Below are positions 13,747-16,839 of a stretch of DNA of 16,839 nucleotides, piece by piece. The stretch spans positions 1-16,839 of the forward strand of contig SLDH01000305.1 in assembly GCA_007125415.1 (NCBI GenBank), written 5' to 3'. The translations under genes and the position numbers were made by a program. Numbering within the stretch: the first letter of the stretch is position 1; each line of letters begins with the position of its first letter. The stretch is from Roseovarius sp. (GTDB lineage Bacteria > Pseudomonadota > Alphaproteobacteria > Rhodobacterales > Rhodobacteraceae). The notes beneath the pieces were generated by a model that was not told where the DNA came from, did no database searches, and saw only the letters and a list, made by a program, of their open reading frames with translations.

Positions 13747-14436
13747 TCAGGATGTTCCGTTCGTCACCTTGGCCATGTATTCTTCCTCGGTGATCGTGCC
13801 GCCGTTCTCTTCGGCCTTGCCCCGATCGTTTTCGTGCAGGAAATCCTGCAGTGGGGCGATTCGCTTCCACGCCGGGAAGGGCTGCTTTCCTTCGGCGTCC
13901 GGGACATAGACCGAATGTGGCTCGACCCGCTTGTGCTTGTGGATCATTCGGGCGCAGTTCTGGAACACACGGGTCACATCGACCACAGCAACCATGTTGC
14001 AGCCGGGGAAATGAGCCATCAGATCCGCGTCCTTCGAGAGTCTGGCATTGCCCTGCACCCGAAGACGCCATGGAGTTTCGAAATCCATGAACAGCATTCC
14101 GACCTTGCTAGCCGCATCGATGTTGCCCATCGAAAGCCACATGCCGTTGCCGTCATAATTCGGAAAGACCAGACGGTTGCCGCCCAGCGACTTCACGAAA
14201 CCCACCGGGCCGCCCTTGTAGCTGACAGTCGGCTCGCCCGCCGCTGTTACGGTGGACAGAAAGAAGTAGTCACGCGTCTCGATATACTCGATGTGGTAGT
14301 CTTCCAGCTCATCCCTCACGATGGCCTGAAGCACGGCGTGTGAGAGTTTCGAGTGGCCGTTGTCGTCCTGCAGCCGTCGTTGGGCGTCGGTATAGAAGTC
14401 CTCGTGCTTCGGAATCGGGGGGGTCTGTTCGGTCAT
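13747..14436 (-). CDS. Pyridoxamine-5'-phosphate-oxidase-like FMN-binding split-barrel protein
   Basis: A 229-residue protein of the PPOX split-barrel class, probably cytoplasmic. Visible barrel motifs are RDYFFLSTVTAAGEPTVSYK (55-74), GGPVGFV (75-81), NRLVFPNYDGNGMWLSMGN (87-105) and LFMDFETPWRLRVQG (115-129), where FMN normally docks. The C-terminal part (150-200) carries a basic HKHKRVEPHSVYVPD stretch. Members bind FMN, F420 or heme and include oxidoreductases; no specific reaction can be assigned. It lies between nitrilase (65-nt gap) and the binding-protein gene (145-nt gap) on the same strand. The gap after its TGA remains open in the same frame into the next gene, probably by chance. 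ATG 14436 has GGAG about 8 nt upstream. Confidence 0.85.
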   Translation of the reverse strand: MTEQTPPIPKHEDFYTDAQRRLQDDNGHSKLSHAVLQAIVRDELEDYHIEYIETRDYFFLSTVTAAGEPTVSYKGGPVGFVKSLGGNRLVFPNYDGNGMWLSMGNIDAASKVGMLFMDFETPWRLRVQGNARLSKDADLMAHFPGCNMVAVVDVTRVFQNCARMIHKHKRVEPHSVYVPDAEGKQPFPAWKRIAPLQDFLHENDRGKAEENGGTITEEEYMAKVTNGTS

Positions 14437-14501
14437 CTCTTACTCCAGCAAACAATGGTCGCCGCGCACACGGGCAACCGGCACGTGGCGCGGCGGCGGC
14501 C

Positions 14502-15515
14502 TTATTCGGCGACCTGGGCCTGGGCGTCTTCCGTGGGACGAAGCTCCTCCCATCCGGGGGCGTCGTCGAAGCTCACGACCGGGCGTTGGCGCTTGCGGTT
14601 GATCAGAAGGCGCGTGCTGTCGCGCTTGGCGTAATGCCCGGCCGGGTCGGCGGCGGCCTTGGCATAGCCAATCATGTGCAGGTCGATGTCGGCGTACATT
14701 ATGCCTTCCTGATCGTGCGGAATTCGGGTTGCCATCTCCGAGCCGTCGGGAGCATAGATCGCCGTGTAGCCGCCGCCGACGGGGAACAGCGCCTCCTTCT
14801 CGGGGTTTCCTTCGCACAGAAGGTCCTGCATCTCCTTGGAGACCAGAGCGCAGGGTGCCAGTACGAAGCACGATCCTTCGACTGCATAGATCATCGATGC
14901 GCCATTGTTGACCTCCGGTCCCAGCGCATACGCCGCGCCTCTATAAAGAGCGAGGTTAGGCCAAGCAGCGACATGGATCTGTTCGTTCTGGGCGTACATC
15001 GCGTACTTAGAGAGTGGTTGCAGATGCTCCCAGCAGGCAAGTTGGCCGACCCGCCCGATCTTGGTTTGGACTACATTCAAGTCAGACCCATCACCCTCGC
15101 CGAAGACCGTCCGCTCGACATGGGTAGGCTTCAACTTGCGGCGACGATTGATGACCTCTCCAGTCTCGTCGAAATGCCACTGCGCTATGTAGAGCGAACC
15201 ACCGTCGCGTTCGCTGACGCCCATCGATACCTGGATGTTGTTGTCGCGGCAGGCCTTGGCGATACGCTTCTCATGCTCGGAACCTGCGACGATCGAGTTG
15301 TCGAAGTAGCGTCCGACGAACTGCATCTGCCACGCGACCGGACCAAGCCAGACATGGTTAGGATATCCGGGCAGCCAGGTTTCGGAGAAAGCGACCAGTT
15401 GTGCGCCGTTCGCAGCAGCCTCCCGGATCAGATTTTCGGCTTTCGCCACGCCCGACTCCAGATCAAGAAAGCATGGCTCAGCCTGAACAGCCGCCACTTT
15501 GAACTGTGTAGACAT
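14502..15515 (-). CDS. Nitrilase (C-N hydrolase superfamily, aliphatic/arylacetonitrile type)
   Basis: Hydrolyses a nitrile to the carboxylic acid and ammonia; cytoplasmic. It has 337 residues, typical of true nitrilases, which form helical oligomers. The catalytic triad is visible: Glu45 in FSETWLPGYP, Lys127 in RRRKLKPTHVER and Cys161 in GQLACWEHLQPL. CWEH and the KPTHVER segment set true nitrilases apart from amidase branches. It is the first gene of the leftward seven-gene operon with a divergent AraC-type gene. ATG 15515 is preceded by GAGGAG about 9 nt upstream. The substrate (aliphatic, aryl-acetonitrile or cyano-amino-acid) cannot be fixed from sequence alone. Confidence 0.94.
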   Translation of the reverse strand: MSTQFKVAAVQAEPCFLDLESGVAKAENLIREAAANGAQLVAFSETWLPGYPNHVWLGPVAWQMQFVGRYFDNSIVAGSEHEKRIAKACRDNNIQVSMGVSERDGGSLYIAQWHFDETGEVINRRRKLKPTHVERTVFGEGDGSDLNVVQTKIGRVGQLACWEHLQPLSKYAMYAQNEQIHVAAWPNLALYRGAAYALGPEVNNGASMIYAVEGSCFVLAPCALVSKEMQDLLCEGNPEKEALFPVGGGYTAIYAPDGSEMATRIPHDQEGIMYADIDLHMIGYAKAAADPAGHYAKRDSTRLLINRKRQRPVVSFDDAPGWEELRPTEDAQAQVAE

Positions 15516-15657
15516 CGTCCCTGACTCCTCGTTATACTGAAACCTCGATAGGACGAATCTGCCCTCCTATGCGCCGGGACGCTTAGGCGCATGGGCCAAA
15601 AAACTTGCTTTTTTGGGAGTCTTGCCGAACGTTTTTGGGGGCCGCTGAGCGTTGAGC
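15516..15657. promoter_or_regulatory. Divergent nitrilase/araC control region with two inverted repeats
   Basis: Two perfect dyads are present. ATGCGCC (15569-15575) pairs with GGCGCAT (15586-15592) across 10 nt, spaced like a dimer operator. CCAAAAAA (15596-15603) pairs with TTTTTTGG (15609-15616) across 5 nt. A TATAAC box on the minus strand (15536-15531) lies 15 nt upstream of the nitrilase ATG with no good -35 element. That fits an activator-dependent promoter, but it is close enough to the start that I hold it loosely. Confidence 0.5.
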
Positions 15658-16614
15658 ATGAACCAAGCCGCCCAGTACTCTACGGCGGATATCTCTCCGC
15701 GCGACCGCTTCGCTTTTTGGCGTGAGACGGTCTGCGATTGCTATGTTCAACTCGGCTGCGAGGCTCCGCGAACATCGGGTTTTTCAGGTAATTTAAGCAT
15801 CACACGTCATTCGATCGTCGCGATTTCGAACGTTTCGGGTGCAATGCACTCTGTGGTGCGCCGCAAGAGAGATATTCGTGCCTCGTCGGGCGAATATTTT
15901 TTGCTCAGCCTTCAACGAAAAGAAAAATCGTTCATAACACAATTCGGAAATAGGTCTGTTCTGAATCCAGGCGATATCGGTGTCTATGACAGCACACATC
16001 CCTATCTACTCGAATTAGGGGAGAATTTTTCCAAAACAGTTCTTCAGTTACCAAAAGATCGGTTACTTGCAAGATTGCCCGCTGCACAAATGATGGGTGG
16101 AACACGGATCGATGGAAAATCCAATATGGGAAAGCTGGTGCGAGACAACATTCTGGCGATCAGTGAGCAAATGGACGGGTACGATTCAACTGTTTCGGCA
16201 TTGATGCAAGATACGCTGATCGATCTAATTGCAACAGGCCTCGCCGCTGGTCGAAGCAGCGTTGTCGACCTCGCTTTGCCCGAGCAACAGGCTATTTTAC
16301 GGGTGCGCAGTTTGATCGCTTCGCAGTTTTTTGATCCTAAGCTAGATCGTAATAGGGTTGCCCAAGAAGTCGGTATTTCCGTCCGGCGGCTCAACAGCAT
16401 ATTTGCGAAACACGACAGTTCGATAGGAGAAGAGATTCGTCGAAAGCGACTCAACTCCGTTGCCGATCAATTGAGCGATCCGCGATTCACTGCGCTATCC
16501 ATCAGCGAAATTGCAATGAACTGTGGCTTCAATAATCTTCAGCACTTTTCCAAGATCTTCCGCACTGCTTTTGGAGTATCACCTCGCGCTTTCCGGGCGG
16601 GCGAAAGGACCTAG
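15658..16614 (+). CDS. AraC-family transcriptional regulator (AraC_binding_2-type N-terminus)
   Basis: A 318-residue regulator. The N-terminal half begins with the family-typical ISPRDRFAFWRETVCDCYVQL and a cupin-like sensor. The C-terminal ~100 residues form the double helix-turn-helix, with RVAQEVGISVRRLNSIF and SISEIAMNCGFNNLQHFSKIFRTAFGVSPRAFR as recognisable halves (split here only by description). This architecture is shared with regulators such as NitR, which controls a nitrilase gene in Rhodococcus. Start: a TTG at 15652 would add two residues; ATG 15658 is preferred and neither has a clear ribosome-binding site. It is divergent from the nitrilase operon, which it probably activates. 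Base composition is clearly more AT-rich than its neighbours, with TTA and AAA codons frequent, suggesting recent transfer. Confidence 0.9.
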   Translation: MNQAAQYSTADISPRDRFAFWRETVCDCYVQLGCEAPRTSGFSGNLSITRHSIVAISNVSGAMHSVVRRKRDIRASSGEYFLLSLQRKEKSFITQFGNRSVLNPGDIGVYDSTHPYLLELGENFSKTVLQLPKDRLLARLPAAQMMGGTRIDGKSNMGKLVRDNILAISEQMDGYDSTVSALMQDTLIDLIATGLAAGRSSVVDLALPEQQAILRVRSLIASQFFDPKLDRNRVAQEVGISVRRLNSIFAKHDSSIGEEIRRKRLNSVADQLSDPRFTALSISEIAMNCGFNNLQHFSKIFRTAFGVSPRAFRAGERT

Positions 16615-16635
16615 CTAGTCTGATGCCCGCAAGTG

Positions 16636-16839
16636 GTAAGCGCTACGATATGGCCCTATGCGGCCATGCTTGACGTCTGGTTGAACTGCCACGGCATGAG
16701 GTCTTCGATGCCGCTTTTCGGGTGGCCGTCGAGGATGGCGCGCAGGGTGGTGGCGAGATAGTCGACGGGGTTCACGTCGGACATCTTGCAGGTGGCGACC
16801 AGCGAGGCCAGCATGGCCCAGTTCTCGGCGCCGATTTCA
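16636..16839 (-). mobile_element. IS66-family insertion sequence, one end, continuing past the right edge
   Basis: The stretch begins with GTAAGCG, the characteristic terminal sequence of IS66-family elements. Twenty bases inward lies the stop codon of an IS66 TnpC frame reading toward this end. The eight bases outside (16628-16635, CGCAAGTG) would be one copy of an 8-bp target duplication, with the second copy beyond the window. Confidence 0.8.
16656..16839 (-). CDS. tnpC: IS66 transposase TnpC, C-terminal 61 residues, cut by right window edge
   Basis: Minus-strand frame ending at TAG 16658-16656. The last residues read EIGAENWAMLASLVATCK, then MSDVNPVDYLATTLRAILDG, then HPKSGIEDLMPWQFNQ. 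This is the C-terminal domain of IS66 TnpC (ENWA.LASL...YL..TL..I..GHP...I..L.PW.F). Most of the gene lies outside the window, so integrity cannot be judged. It lies 41 nt beyond the AraC stop, on the opposite strand. Confidence 0.93.
   Translation of the reverse strand, partial: EIGAENWAMLASLVATCKMSDVNPVDYLATTLRAILDGHPKSGIEDLMPWQFNQTSSMAA

Noticed and set aside
12279..13793. 504-residue plus-strand open frame opposite the second binding-protein gene
   Set aside because: Antisense shadow; the minus strand carries a signal peptide and HAAT binding-protein sequence over the same bases.
14340..15524. 394-residue plus-strand open frame opposite nitrilase
   Set aside because: The minus strand encodes a nitrilase with an intact catalytic triad; the plus-strand frame has no recognisable domain.
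1..16839. CRISPR arrays, tRNA or rRNA genes, phage genes
   Set aside because: No spaced direct repeats, cloverleaf sequence or phage structural genes were seen on either strand.

Overview
The window looks like a GC-rich alphaproteobacterial chromosome segment, most probably from Rhodobacterales. This rests on codon use, tightly packed liv-type transport operons with ATGA overlaps, a TraR-length LuxR protein and family resemblances; I could not run a search. It holds two complete high-affinity branched-chain-amino-acid-type (HAAT/Liv) ABC importers of different gene order. Each is transcribed leftward and has a divergent regulator at its upstream end.

Region A (1-8744). From a divergent intergenic region near 7.9 kb a leftward operon reads: periplasmic binding protein, LivG-like ATPase, LivF-like ATPase, LivH-like permease, a LivM-like permease fused in frame to an alpha/beta-hydrolase, threonine synthase (thrC) and, after a 164-nt gap, 2-amino-3-ketobutyrate CoA ligase (kbl, cut by the left edge). 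The rightward divergent gene is a LuxR-type regulator with every acyl-homoserine-lactone (AHL) pocket residue in place. The hydrolase domain resembles, as I remember it, the AidH type of AHL lactonase. Together this suggests a previously undescribed route: sense AHL or a related lactone, import it, open the ring at the inner face of the permease, and route the homoserine carbon through threonine to glycine and acetyl-CoA. This is a hypothesis; an acylase, homoserine kinase and threonine dehydrogenase would have to lie outside the window.

Region B (8745-9022) is a gene-free spacer between convergent units. It carries an 11-bp perfect inverted repeat that may be the trace of a small mobile element.

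Region C (9023-16614) is a seven-gene leftward operon: nitrilase, a PPOX-like flavin split-barrel protein, a cysteine-rich binding protein, LivH, LivM, LivG, LivF. A divergent AraC-family regulator sits upstream of it. This suggests inducible uptake and hydrolysis of a nitrile. The araC gene is visibly more AT-rich than the rest.

Region D (16636-16839) is the end of an IS66-family insertion sequence running off the right edge.

Cross-cutting features: both LivG-type ATPases lack the LSGGQ signature and both LivF partners lack the switch histidine, so each importer has one degenerate ATP site. Both binding-protein genes are followed by a GC-rich hairpin before the membrane and ATPase genes.
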